NCBI RefSeq assembly: GCF_000337735.1
Contig: NZ_AOHX01000026.1
Coordinates: 195,160-249,152 of the forward strand
Direction of reading: 5' to 3'
DNA: 53,993 bases
From: Natronorubrum sulfidifaciens JCM 14089
GTDB taxonomy: Archaea > Halobacteriota > Halobacteria > Halobacteriales > Natrialbaceae
In this document: in pieces, positions 8,302 to 16,289 of the stretch
Layout of the letters: every line of letters starts with the position of its first letter
How positions within the stretch are numbered: position 1 is the stretch's first letter
Position numbers and translations under genes: made by a program
The notes under the pieces: model-generated
The model's input: only the letters and a program-made list of their open reading frames with translations
Databases searched by the model: none
What the model was told of the DNA's origin: nothing

Positions 8302-8475
8302 GTGTAAGACACAGAAAGTCGTATTCGACGAAAGTTTTATTGCCTATGACAGTCTTCCACTTAGTCGCGTAAGACGGTTGTCTTACAACGATCGGCAAAC
8401 GCCGAAAAACGCCCGATGTCGGGCGGTTACCGTGTAAGACACGCCGCGTCTGACAGGGGCGCGCCGCCGTCTTAC
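8302..8475. promoter_or_regulatory. Cluster of five GTAAGAC sites upstream of cdrS-ftsZ2
   Basis: The 198-bp gap between the CdrL-like gene and cdrS holds GTAAGAC at 8304, 8369 and 8434 on the plus strand, exactly 65 bp apart, and on the minus strand at 8380-8386 and 8469-8475. Sites 8369-8386 form a perfect inverted repeat, GTAAGAC-GGTT-GTCTTAC. Sites 8302-8312 and 8432-8442 are identical 11-mers, GTGTAAGACAC, that are themselves partly palindromic. A TATA-like TTTTAT at 8335-8340 would start transcription near 8365, next to the palindrome. These are candidate operators for an RHH regulator, plausibly the flanking CdrL- or CdrS-like proteins (inference). Confidence 0.65.
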
Positions 8476-8493
8476 CCTACAGGGAATACAACC

Positions 8494-8673
8494 ATGGAGC
8501 GTGTGACACTGCGAATTCCGAAACAGCAGATCGAGGAGGTCGAACAACTAGTCGACTCGGGCGAGTACCCGAACCGGAGCGAGGCGATCCGGTCGGCCGT
8601 CCGTGAAATGATCAACGAACAACAGGACGGGCCGAGCGAACAGTCCGGTAAACGAACGTGGGCCAAGGTGTAA
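8494..8673 (+). CDS. cdrS: CdrS-like RHH transcription regulator of cell division
   Basis: A 59-residue ribbon-helix-helix protein: [20 protein letters not shown] forms strand and helix 1, [15 protein letters not shown] forms helix 2, and a short charged tail follows. In Halobacterium and Haloferax, CdrS is encoded directly before ftsZ2 and regulates cell-division genes. The next gene starts 2 bases after the stop here, so the two are surely cotranscribed. The ATG at 8494 was chosen; the in-frame extension to 8416 crosses the operator-like repeats. Confidence 0.9.
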   Translation: MERVTLRIPKQQIEEVEQLVDSGEYPNRSEAIRSAVREMINEQQDGPSEQSGKRTWAKV

Positions 8674-8675
8674 CG

Positions 8676-9863
8676 ATGCAGGATATCGTTCAAGACGCAC
8701 TCGAAAACGCGGAGCAGGAGTCCAGAGAGATGGACGCCGACATGGACGGCGACGAGTTCGGCGACCCACGGATCGTTATCGTTGGCTGTGGCGGTGCGGG
8801 TAACAACACGATCAACCGGCTGTACAACATCGGCGTCGACGGTGCTGATACCGTGGCGATCAACACGGACAAACAGCACCTCAAGATGATCGAAGCCGAC
8901 ACGAAGATCCTCGTCGGCAAATCGCTCACCAACGGGCTCGGCGCTGGCGGCGATCCGTCGATGGGCGAACGGGCGACCGAGATGGCACAGAGCACGGTCA
9001 AAGAGGTCCTCGGGGATGCGGACCTCGTGTTCGTGACCGCGGGCATGGGTGGCGGGACCGGCACCGGTGCTGCCCCCGTCGTCTCGAAGATCGCCAAAGA
9101 ACAGGGCGCGATCGTCGTCGGGATGGTCTCGACGCCGTTTAACGTCGAGCGTGCTCGCACGGTGAAAGCCGAGGAAGGTTTAGAGAAACTGCGCGATCAG
9201 GCCGACTCGATCATCGTCCTCGACAACAACCGCCTGCTCGATTACGTCCCGAACCTCCCGATCGGCAAGGCGTTCTCGGTGATGGACCAGATCATCGCCG
9301 AAACGGTCAAGGGGATCTCGGAGACGATCACCCAGCCCTCGCTGATCAACTTAGACTACGCGGACATGTCTACGATCATGAACCAGGGTGGCGTCGCCGT
9401 CATGCTGGTCGGCGAGACCCAGGACAAGAACAAGACCGACGAGGTCGTCAAAGACGCGATGAACCACCCGCTGCTGGACGTCGACTACCGCGGCGCGTCG
9501 GGTGGACTCGTCCACATCACTGGCGGTCCCGACCTCACCCTCAAAGAGGCAGAGGGAATCGCGGACAACATCACCGAGCGCCTCGAGGCCTCGGCGAACG
9601 TCATCTGGGGCGCACGAATCCAGGACAACTACAAGGGCAAGGTGCGGGTCATGGCGATCATGACCGGCGTCCAGAGCGCGCAGGTGCTCGGCCCAACCAC
9701 ACAGAAACAGGCAGACAAGTCCCGACAAAGCATCGAGGGCGTGAAAAATACCGACTTCGACGCGAGCAATCACATCGAAGACGGCGGTTCCAACGTCGGC
9801 GCACACAGCGACGGCGGCCGCGAGGAACTCGAGAAACAGAACGGCGTCGACGTGATCCGGTAA
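8676..9863 (+). CDS. ftsZ2: Cell division protein FtsZ2
   Basis: A tubulin-family GTPase that assembles at midcell and drives constriction in haloarchaea, working with FtsZ1 and SepF. The 395-residue protein starts [13 protein letters not shown], has [10 protein letters not shown] (residues 35-44), and the tubulin signature GGGTGTG at residues 125-131. A catalytic T7-loop region and a hydrophilic tail ending NGVDVIR follow. The opening matches the FtsZ2 rather than the FtsZ1 subfamily. It starts 2 bases after cdrS. Confidence 0.96.
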   Translation: MQDIVQDALENAEQESREMDADMDGDEFGDPRIVIVGCGGAGNNTINRLYNIGVDGADTVAINTDKQHLKMIEADTKILVGKSLTNGLGAGGDPSMGERATEMAQSTVKEVLGDADLVFVTAGMGGGTGTGAAPVVSKIAKEQGAIVVGMVSTPFNVERARTVKAEEGLEKLRDQADSIIVLDNNRLLDYVPNLPIGKAFSVMDQIIAETVKGISETITQPSLINLDYADMSTIMNQGGVAVMLVGETQDKNKTDEVVKDAMNHPLLDVDYRGASGGLVHITGGPDLTLKEAEGIADNITERLEASANVIWGARIQDNYKGKVRVMAIMTGVQSAQVLGPTTQKQADKSRQSIEGVKNTDFDASNHIEDGGSNVGAHSDGGREELEKQNGVDVIR

Positions 9864-9867
9864 TCGG

Positions 9868-10017
9868 TACGCGGCACTTGACACACCACCTGCCGTACGC
9901 GGCACCTGACACACCACCTGCCGCACGCGGCACCTGACACACCACTCGCCGCACGCGGCACCTGACACACCACTCGCCGCACGCGGCACCTGACACACCA
10001 CCTGCCGTACGCGGCAC
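9868..10017. repeat. 28-bp tandem repeat, 5.4 copies
   Basis: Beginning 5 bases after the ftsZ2 stop, a 28-bp unit is repeated five full times, followed by 10 bases of a sixth. Units differ at only a few positions: the first base is T or C, one unit has CACTTG for CACCTG, and units 3 and 4 are identical and carry CACTCG for the second CACCTG. Each unit junction reads GCCG-(T/C)ACG-CGGC, so a small hairpin recurs every 28 bases. There are no spacers, so this is not a CRISPR array. The function is unknown. Confidence 0.9.
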
Positions 10018-10269
10018 ACCGAATCACGATCGATCGACGGCTCGGTCTTGCCGTCCTCATTTTTCATCGACAGCGCTCGAGAGTCACAACAACCGTCTCC
10101 AGAGCTGGGGTGTCTGACAGACGGTTTGCTGCAAGACCAATTGCGTCTCGTCTTTGTGGCCGGCGAGACGCCTGTTTACAGCCGTATACAGACACAAAAG
10201 CAACGTTTCGCCTCGAGGGCACGAGCGAACGTCCTCGGAGGACACCGGAAGACTGCGCTCAAATGGGAC
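10018..10269. other. Non-coding stretch between ftsZ2 repeats and ncsA
   Basis: With the repeats, this forms a 406-base stretch without a gene. It contains a T5 tract at 10060-10064 that could end ftsZ2 transcription. A stem-loop at 10143-10171 pairs GCGTCTCG with CGAGACGC around a 13-base loop. No convincing small ORF or RNA gene was seen. Confidence 0.5.
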
Positions 10270-11229
10270 TCAGACGAGCGACTCAAGCAGCGAACACTTC
10301 CGACAGATATCGCGGGTCGTCGTCGAACCACACTCGACACAGTCCTGTAAGTCAGCGCCGTCGTCGCCGCTGAACTCGTCGGACAGGATGCCGGCGAGTT
10401 CTTCGTAGCCCGAGAGAATAGAGTGGCGCGTTCCGGGATGGTTCTCCTCGAGTCCGTAGAGGAGTTGCTGGATCTCACCGCGGTAGGCCTCACTCGAGTG
10501 GGGACACTCGGTGATGTGGGCGGGGAGGTCGTTGAGGTGTGCGTAGAGTGCGACTTCCTTTTCGGGGACGTCTCGGAGTGGTTTCGCCCGCGGGACGAAC
10601 TCGTCCTGTTCATCGCGTTCGGAGAGCGGTCCGAGGCTGGCGTCGAAGTGTTTCGCCATCTGTTCGACGTCGCCCTCGAGGAAGTTCATCAGCGCTGACT
10701 GGGCCTCGTCATCCAGGTTGTGGCCGGTCAACAGGAGATCGGCCTCGAGTTCGTCGGCATATTTCGAAAGGAGGTCACGTCGAAAGACCCCACAGTAGGC
10801 ACAGGCGGCCATGTTTTCGGGGTCGTCCTCGACGACCTCGTCCATCCGAACGCCGAACTCCTCCTCGTAGCTGACGACTTCGTGGCGGATCTCGAGGTCG
10901 TCGGTGAGGTCGAGACAGGCCTCGAGGCTCTTGTCTCGGTAGCCTTCGATACCCTCGTGGATCGTCAGGCCGACGAGTTCGATACGAGGGTCGTCCGAAA
11001 AGGTGTCGTGGAGGATCTGTGTGAGGACAACGCTGTCTTTGCCCCCGGAGAGGCCGATCACCCACGTCTGTGGGGTTTCGGGCGTCGCGTCGTGTGGGAC
11101 GAGATCGTCCCGGCGCACGCGGCGGCGCACCCGTTTTTCGACCGACTCACGAAAGTGGTCCGCACAGAGATGCGCCCCGGAGTAGGCGGCGTGCATCACT
11201 GCCTCCTCGGGACACCGATTACAGTCCAT
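10270..11229 (-). CDS. ncsA: tRNA wobble-uridine 2-thiolation protein NcsA
   Basis: An adenylating enzyme that activates the tRNA wobble uridine for 2-thiolation, using a SAMP ubiquitin-like sulfur carrier in haloarchaea. The 319-residue protein has N-terminal cysteines (CNRC, residues 3-6, then Cys22), the PP-loop SGGKDS at 61-66, a central CAYC motif, the LLTGHNLDDEAQ segment, and a C-terminal zinc motif with Cys297, 300, 309 and 312. This matches the TtuA/Ncs6/NcsA family, not the TtcA 2-thiocytidine enzymes. Confidence 0.92.
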   Translation of the reverse strand: MDCNRCPEEAVMHAAYSGAHLCADHFRESVEKRVRRRVRRDDLVPHDATPETPQTWVIGLSGGKDSVVLTQILHDTFSDDPRIELVGLTIHEGIEGYRDKSLEACLDLTDDLEIRHEVVSYEEEFGVRMDEVVEDDPENMAACAYCGVFRRDLLSKYADELEADLLLTGHNLDDEAQSALMNFLEGDVEQMAKHFDASLGPLSERDEQDEFVPRAKPLRDVPEKEVALYAHLNDLPAHITECPHSSEAYRGEIQQLLYGLEENHPGTRHSILSGYEELAGILSDEFSGDDGADLQDCVECGSTTTRDICRKCSLLESLV

Positions 11230-11299
11230 CGGCGTCAGGTAACCAACGAACGCGTATGTCCGTTTCGTCTCCCCGTCGGCTCCGTTCGGCTCGGATCAG

Positions 11300-11405
11300 A
11301 CTGTCGGACAGACGTCAGTGAGACGTCGGTCGCGAAGTCGCGGCCGTCATCGGGAGTGACGGTCGCAGTCGCGCGACCGATCGTCAAAGAGTGTTGTCCG
11401 ACAGT
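11300..11405. repeat. 106-bp dispersed element with terminal inverted repeats (copy 1)
   Basis: It lies between ncsA and the hydrolase gene. The ends are perfect 11-bp inverted repeats: ACTGTCGGACA at 11300-11310 and TGTCCGACAGT at 11395-11405. Inside, GGTCGCG (11328-11334) pairs with CGCGACC (11372-11378), and GCGGCCGTCA (11340-11349) pairs with TGACGGTCGC (11357-11366). A colinear second copy starts at 53899. It carries no ORF. It could be a MITE-like mobile remnant or a structured RNA. Confidence 0.75.
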
Positions 11406-11454
11406 ATCAAGGGCAGAGCTGGATGCCTATCGCTTGGCCACCGACGACCTCGTG

Positions 11455-12192
11455 TCAGGCTGGCACCGGCTCTTTGTCGTCCGTCGCATCGTCTTCCTCG
11501 ACGGCGTCGGCCCCGTCCTCGAGGGCAGCAAGCAGCGTGTCGATGTGGCGGTCGCGGCTCGCGGAGGAGAACAGCTCGTGACCGCCATCGTAGAGGACGA
11601 CGTGTTCGGCAGGCACCCGCTCGCCGATCGGAGCCAGACTGACGACGGGGTCGCGAAGCGAACAGAAGACGACCGCGTCGTGGTCGATTGTCAGCAACTC
11701 GGCTTGGGCTCGGCGGGTTTCCCGGACGAACGCCGGCGACACCCAACGTGGCATCGTCGCGAGCTGGTGGTCAGTTGCCTTCTCGCCGAGGGCTGTGCGG
11801 TCCATTTCACCGATCGGGAGACAGGGAAACGTCGTCGGCAGCTTCGACACCGCCGTCAGTGCCAGTTCGGGGTACACCTCGCTGTACCCCCACCACGGAC
11901 TCAGGTAGACGTGGTTGTCCGCGCCGTCTAACGCTTGGCCGATGAGTGCGCCCGCGCTGTGGCCGAGCAACTGGTACTCCTCGAGGTCGACGACGTATTC
12001 GGCGATTGGCTCGAGCCAGTCGGCTTTGAAGTCGTCGATGTTCGTGGGGAGTTCAAACGCATGCACACGGTAGCCGGCATCAGTGAGCTTCCCGATGAGC
12101 CAACTGACGTTCTCGTGGGTCCAGCGGTTGCCCCAGCCCATGACGAACACGAGCTCGTCGTCGCCGTCTTCGTTGAAGATCCGGTGTCTCAT
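11455..12192 (-). CDS. Alpha/beta-fold hydrolase
   Basis: A 245-residue soluble protein of the alpha/beta hydrolase superfamily. The nucleophile elbow GHSAGAL lies near residues 98-104. A later CSLRDPVVS supplies the probable acidic residue and DGGHELF the histidine, so the triad appears complete. The acidic tail (EEDDATDDKEPVPA) is unusual for the core fold but common in haloarchaea. The substrate cannot be deduced. A TATA-like TTTTTTATC at 12218-12226 fits a leaderless ATG at 12192. Confidence 0.85.
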   Translation of the reverse strand: MRHRIFNEDGDDELVFVMGWGNRWTHENVSWLIGKLTDAGYRVHAFELPTNIDDFKADWLEPIAEYVVDLEEYQLLGHSAGALIGQALDGADNHVYLSPWWGYSEVYPELALTAVSKLPTTFPCLPIGEMDRTALGEKATDHQLATMPRWVSPAFVRETRRAQAELLTIDHDAVVFCSLRDPVVSLAPIGERVPAEHVVLYDGGHELFSSASRDRHIDTLLAALEDGADAVEEDDATDDKEPVPA

Positions 12193-12343
12193 ACGGGTTT
12201 GTTCGCCGGGAACGGATAAAAAAGGTGCTCTCCTGACACGAACTCACCGTGGTCATTACGTCGTCCGCCATCGGCGGAAAAACGGCAAGAATCGGGTCAC
12301 GCGTTCACAAATAGCTTTCCGAGCGGCCACTCGAGTCGAACCC

Positions 12344-12811
12344 ATGTTCGACGCTCTCAGAGCACGGCTCTACCGGCTGGGGTTCAATCTGTTTCCGGCC
12401 TACCGCGGGACTGGCGGCCGCGTGACGTACGTCGCACCCGACTGGCAGGAAGTCCACATCAAGCTACCGCTGTCGTGGCGGACGCGCAACTACGTTGGCA
12501 CCGTCTTCGGCGGCAGCATCTACGGGGCTGTCGACCCGTTTTATATGATGATGCTGCTGAAAACGCTCGGTGACGAGTACGTCGTCTGGGACAAGGAAGC
12601 CGAGATTCGATTCAAAAAGCCCGGGCGAGAGACGCTGTACGCGAACTTTCGACTCGCCGACGAAGAGCTCGAGGCGATCCGAGCCGAACTCGAAACAGAA
12701 GGGGCGGAGTCGATCGACCGCCATTACACCGTCAACCTCGTCGATGCCAAGGGAACGGTCCACGCAACCGTTCGGAAAACGGTCTACATCGCGAACGACC
12801 GAGGCACGTAG
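12344..12811 (+). CDS. DUF4442 hotdog-fold protein
   Basis: A 155-residue protein with the pattern of DUF4442, a hotdog-fold family related to acyl-CoA thioesterases: PLSWRTRNYVGTVFGGSIYGAVDPFYMMML followed by strand-rich segments ending VRKTVYIAN. Activity on acyl-CoA is likely by family but unproven. The ATG at 12344 is chosen over the in-frame start at 12083, which would overlap the divergent hydrolase gene. Confidence 0.85.
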   Translation: MFDALRARLYRLGFNLFPAYRGTGGRVTYVAPDWQEVHIKLPLSWRTRNYVGTVFGGSIYGAVDPFYMMMLLKTLGDEYVVWDKEAEIRFKKPGRETLYANFRLADEELEAIRAELETEGAESIDRHYTVNLVDAKGTVHATVRKTVYIANDRGT

Positions 12812-12880
12812 ACGGGCCGACCGCGGCGGTGAGCACGGTCCGAAGAAACCGTTTTGCGACTCGAGGCCCCACACCCGCCA

Positions 12881-13543
12881 ATGAGTGGCTTTGATCGCCG
12901 TGACGCAGTCGATCGGCTCGAGGAGTTGGTCGACACCGTCGAGAGTGAACGAATGCCCGTCCCGGTGCGGGAGATTTGGGCGTTCGGCGATGTCGCACTC
13001 GGTGTCGATCCCGTCGACCGACTCGATATCTACCTGACCAAAGACATCCTCGTGAGAGACGACAGCGAGCCCACTCACAGAGGGACCGACGCAAGCGAAG
13101 CGTACGACGTCAAGGGTGTCGGACAATCCGTTCGCGTAGACTGGGCCGCCAACTACCCCCACTACCTTCGGGCGAACGCCAACGGGCATGCCGCACCCGA
13201 AAAATGTCTCGCGGCCCACTTGCTCGGCGACGACGAACCGATCCATCTCGAAGTCTGTAACGCCTCGTTCGAGGACAACGTCACCCAGCGGCTTCGTGGC
13301 GCGACACTGCGTGAGGACTACACGCAGTTGCTCGATCCGCGTGGCGTCTGTCTCTGGGCCGACGGCACCCGAAGCGAGGAGGCGTTCCGAAAACTCCGCG
13401 AGAGTGAGTTGGCGCTGCCGACGCTGTCGGCTGCCCTCGAGATGCTCGGCCTCGAGAGCGAGGCGGCCAAAACAGCAGCACAGGAACTCCACGCATGGCG
13501 CGAACAACAGGAGGGAGTGACGGTCCGCGGCGATGTCGTCTAA
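12881..13543 (+). CDS. Haloarchaeal conserved protein (DUF7095-like)
   Basis: A 220-residue acidic protein starting MSGFDRRDAVDRLEELVDTV. A segment VREIWAFGDVALGVDPVDRLDIYLTKD recalls a nucleotidyltransferase-like start, but no clear catalytic GS..DxD triad is seen. The C-terminal half is helical. I associate it with the DUF7095 haloarchaeal family, with moderate certainty. It follows the DUF4442 gene by 69 bases on the same strand. Confidence 0.75.
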   Translation: MSGFDRRDAVDRLEELVDTVESERMPVPVREIWAFGDVALGVDPVDRLDIYLTKDILVRDDSEPTHRGTDASEAYDVKGVGQSVRVDWAANYPHYLRANANGHAAPEKCLAAHLLGDDEPIHLEVCNASFEDNVTQRLRGATLREDYTQLLDPRGVCLWADGTRSEEAFRKLRESELALPTLSAALEMLGLESEAAKTAAQELHAWREQQEGVTVRGDVV

Positions 13544-13923
13544 CGCGGGTGCGCCTGCTCGAGCGAGGGGTTTTGCAGCGCCGTCACCGTCGAGTGGATG
13601 TCTTCGAGACAGTCCGTGAACGCGGTCCGATCGAGACGAATCCGGTCGGTGCTGGGCTCATACTCGAGCAGCCCTGCATCGTCCAACATCGGTAGATGTA
13701 CGTGACGAAGCTCCAGCTCGAGCGCCTGCGACTCAGCATCGGTCTCGGCCGACGACGCGGGCCGAGGACCGACGTTGGTGGCGAGTTCCGTGAACGAGAC
13801 ACTGTCCGTTCGTGTCTGCAGTACGTACTGAAAGATAGATTGGCGGCAAGGGTCGCTCAGGAGATCGAACGAGATCGCTGTGCAGGTGTTATCCGACGCC
13901 CCCACCACGTTCCTGTCGGTCAT
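13540..13923 (-). CDS. Winged-helix regulator, DUF7344-like
   Basis: A 127-residue protein with a haloarchaeal HTH pattern: AISFDLLSDPCRQSIFQYVLQTRTDSVSFTELA, then a helical linker and ELELRHVHLPMLDDAGLLEYE, which reads like a recognition helix and wing. This is the layout of DUF7344 transcription regulators. The ATG at 13923 is used; the extension to 13989 is AT-rich promoter sequence. It overlaps the end of the DUF7095-like gene by 4 bases. Confidence 0.75.
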   Translation of the reverse strand: MTDRNVVGASDNTCTAISFDLLSDPCRQSIFQYVLQTRTDSVSFTELATNVGPRPASSAETDAESQALELELRHVHLPMLDDAGLLEYEPSTDRIRLDRTAFTDCLEDIHSTVTALQNPSLEQAHPR

Positions 13924-14048
13924 TATCCGACTAGTGACCGTGCCATCGGATAGAAATAATGCGGAAATATTCACGTCCTTTATGATCAATCAGGCAGAAT
14001 AGGGAGACAGGCCCCATCCAGCGGGGGCGAGAATACAGACCGTTTCAG

Positions 14049-14705
14049 ATGCTACTCAGTACGTTCTGGATCGACTACCCGATCCTTCGCGATACGTTGT
14101 CGGCTGTACCGGACGTGACGGTCACGTGGGAGCAGTCGGATCTCACCGAGGACGGCGACCATCGAATGCTCGTCTGGGTCGAAGGCGAGTCGGATGACGC
14201 GTTCGACGCGGCCCTCGAGGACGATCCGACCGTCAAACCGCCCACGCGGGTCGTCGAGTTCGACGACCGGCGGCTCTATCACCTCGAGTTGACACCCGAC
14301 GGCCGAGAGAAGAGTGTGTACCCGATACTGATCGAGGATGGGAGTCTCCTGCGAACCGTTACGGCGACACACGAGGGGTGGCACTTTCGTGCCGTGTTTC
14401 CCACCGAGGGCGCACTCGAGCGGTTTCACCGCTTTTTCGTCGAGAACGACGTCAGCCTCGAGTTACAGCGACTCTACGAGGAACGTACTGGCGGCGGCGA
14501 CAGCCAGTTCGGGCTGACCGACCAACAGCGCGAGACGCTCATCGCCGCCGTCGACGCCGGCTATCTCGACATTCCGCGCTCGTGTTCGCTCGCCGAACTC
14601 GGCGAGCAGTTCGATATCTCGCCGAACGCGACCTCCGAGCGCTTCCGTCGGGGAGTCAAAACCCTCACCGAGAACACGGTGTACCCGAGCACTCACTCAG
14701 AGTAA
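14049..14705 (+). CDS. Bat-type HTH transcription regulator
   Basis: A 218-residue regulator. The N-terminal ~150 residues form the haloarchaeal bacterio-opsin-activator-associated sensor-like domain. The C-terminus is the HTH_10 (bat-type) domain: LTDQQRETLIAAVDAGYLDIPRSCSLAELGEQFDISPNATSERFRRGVKTL. Such proteins are usually metabolic or light/oxygen-related regulators. It is divergent from the DUF7344-like gene across an AT-rich 125-bp region. Confidence 0.88.
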   Translation: MLLSTFWIDYPILRDTLSAVPDVTVTWEQSDLTEDGDHRMLVWVEGESDDAFDAALEDDPTVKPPTRVVEFDDRRLYHLELTPDGREKSVYPILIEDGSLLRTVTATHEGWHFRAVFPTEGALERFHRFFVENDVSLELQRLYEERTGGGDSQFGLTDQQRETLIAAVDAGYLDIPRSCSLAELGEQFDISPNATSERFRRGVKTLTENTVYPSTHSE

Positions 14706-14780
14706 GGACTCATCGACGCGACCGCAGTGGTGCTCGAGTGCGATGACAACGGATTTTGCGCTCCCAACGAGTGTCCTCGT

Positions 14781-14981
14781 ATGAGCGTCTCATCGGTTCT
14801 ACAGCAGCTCCGTTCGCCCCGTGTCGCGATGGGTGCCAATCTCGCGCTCGTGATGACGGGGTCAGTGCTTGCCCTGTTCGGCGTGGTCGACTTACTCACC
14901 GGCATCGTAATCGTCGTGCTCGGATTCGCAGGTATTGTCATCTCGCTGCTGGGCCAGCAAGACAGTCAAGAACACGAGTGA
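14781..14981 (+). CDS. Small membrane protein
   Basis: A 66-residue protein with two hydrophobic helices (about 18-37 and 39-58; VAMGANLALVMTGSVLALFG and LLTGIVIVVLGFAGIVISLL) and a charged tail (GQQDSQEHE). No family was recognised. It starts 75 bases after the bat-type regulator and may be cotranscribed. The ATG at 14781 follows a short gap without a better start. Confidence 0.65.
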   Translation: MSVSSVLQQLRSPRVAMGANLALVMTGSVLALFGVVDLLTGIVIVVLGFAGIVISLLGQQDSQEHE

Positions 14982-14987
14982 GCCGGG

Positions 14988-15009
14988 TGTCGGACAGCGC
15001 TGTCAGACA
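14988..15009. terminator. Palindrome between convergent genes
   Basis: GACAGC/GCTGTC (14993-15004) is a perfect 12-base palindrome, extended by TGTC and GACA to a 22-base near-perfect inverted repeat with one mismatch. It lies between two convergent genes and covers the methyltransferase stop codon. It may serve as a bidirectional terminator. Its left half, TGTCGGACAG, also occurs in the 106-bp element at 11302. Confidence 0.4.
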
Positions 15010-15800
15010 ACTCGGCCAGCAGTGACGAAAAACGGCACGGCTTCCTCGCGGCGGTACTCCCGTGTTTCCATCTGGGCGATGACGTCCCGTCCCATCTGTC
15101 GCCACGAACCACGGAGGTCGTCGTACGCCGCCTCAGTTAGTGGGCCAGCGAGCATCGTTTCGCGGTCGTCGGCCAATCCCGCCCCAGTTGCCTTGCGCCG
15201 GGCCGCAAGCAGCGCCCCCTCGCTGTAGGGCGGTTCGACAGTCCTGACGTGGTCGTACCGGCGTGTCTCACAGCCCTCGAGGCCGGCCGCCTCGAACGCC
15301 TCGCGAGCATCAGCCCCGAGGGCGACATCCGTCGGGACGCCCTCGAGATAGGCCTGTCGCGCCCGTCGTTCGAGCTGTCTCTCGGCGTCGACGCTCGAGT
15401 CGATCTCGACGGCAGCGTTGTCGGGTTCGATGGCGGCGACGCGGTCGCTCGAGACGCGGGCGAACTCTCTGAGGGCGGCCACCGGATCGGGGAGATTGAT
15501 CAACAGCGCCTGACAGACCACGAGGTCGAACGTATCGTCGGGAAACGGGAGTTGAAGCGCGTCGCCGGCGACGACCGGGACGTGGTCGCGGGCCGCCGCG
15601 AGCAGGTCCGGATCGGCGTCACAACCGATCACGTCGGCCGCCGACTCGGCCTCGAGCACACGGCTTAGCTCGCCGGTGCCACAGCCGACGTCGAGGATTC
15701 GCTCGCGGGACTCGAGGGCAAGCGGGGCAAGCGCCTCCCGGGAGTCGTCCCACATCCCCTGGCGGGTCCGCTGGAGGTAGTCTTCGGAGAACTCGCGCAC
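15003..15800 (-). CDS. Class I SAM-dependent methyltransferase
   Basis: A 265-residue methyltransferase. Motif I is ILDVGCGTGELSRVL (about residues 35-49), motif II has CDADPDLL, and motif IV/V includes DTFDLVVCQALLINLPDP. The fold matches UbiE/Methyltransf_11 proteins acting on small molecules. The substrate is unknown. The stop falls within the palindrome shared with the convergent small membrane gene. Confidence 0.88.
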   Translation of the reverse strand: MREFSEDYLQRTRQGMWDDSREALAPLALESRERILDVGCGTGELSRVLEAESAADVIGCDADPDLLAAARDHVPVVAGDALQLPFPDDTFDLVVCQALLINLPDPVAALREFARVSSDRVAAIEPDNAAVEIDSSVDAERQLERRARQAYLEGVPTDVALGADAREAFEAAGLEGCETRRYDHVRTVEPPYSEGALLAARRKATGAGLADDRETMLAGPLTEAAYDDLRGSWRQMGRDVIAQMETREYRREEAVPFFVTAGRVV

Positions 15801-15841
15801 GAGAGGTCGTTCGACCGTCTCGAGTAAAAGCGGGTCGATTC

Positions 15842-16213
15842 CTAGGTCCGGCCCAGCTCTCGACCCACAGCGAAAAGCAGGATGAGACCGATCAGGATCA
15901 TCGATCCCTGTGCGACCGCGGCGACAGTCGAGTCGACGGCCCCGCCGGTCAACAGCGCGATCACGTCGGAAATCCCACGGGCAGAGCCGACGACGCCAAG
16001 CAGGGCGAGCACGCCGATCCCGATGACAGCAAGGCGGCGTCGCTCAGTCTGGCGACCCACGACGCCGAGGCCAGCGATGATGACGCCGAAAACGGCCGGG
16101 ATGAGTGCAGTAATACTCGCAAAGTCCGAGACCACGTAGGCGGCGATGCCGACGACGACGAGGACCGCGCCGAGGACGATCCCGAGCGTGGACGTCGTTT
16201 CAGCTGTGTCCAT
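15842..16213 (-). CDS. Four-helix membrane protein
   Basis: A 123-residue hydrophobic protein with four transmembrane helices: TLGIVLGAVLVVVGIAAYVV, SITALIPAVFGVIIAGLGVVG, LAVIGIGVLALLGVVG, and MILIGLILLFAVG. Short basic loops (QTERRR, RELGRT) lie between or after them. The layout resembles small uncharacterised haloarchaeal membrane proteins. The start may be 16213 (MDTAETT) or 16225. Confidence 0.7.
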   Translation of the reverse strand: MDTAETTSTLGIVLGAVLVVVGIAAYVVSDFASITALIPAVFGVIIAGLGVVGRQTERRRLAVIGIGVLALLGVVGSARGISDVIALLTGGAVDSTVAAVAQGSMILIGLILLFAVGRELGRT

Positions 16214-16289
16214 ACGCGTATTCATCGGCGAGTTGTCCTATAGCTTCCCGTTAGGACAGTCGAAAAAAGACGGTCGCGCCGAGCGAAGG

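Noticed and set aside
9868-10017. CRISPR array
   Set aside because: Units are directly adjacent with no spacers, and no cas gene is seen in the window.
9351-10067. Long minus-strand ORF over the ftsZ2 end and the 28-bp repeats
   Set aside because: It is antisense to ftsZ2 and its repeated VVCQVPR-like peptide merely translates the DNA repeat; Cys/Arg/Val composition is unlike haloarchaeal proteins.
10720-11931. Long plus-strand ORF of 403 residues
   Set aside because: It runs antisense to ncsA and the hydrolase, across the dispersed element; neither strand's family motifs are in it.
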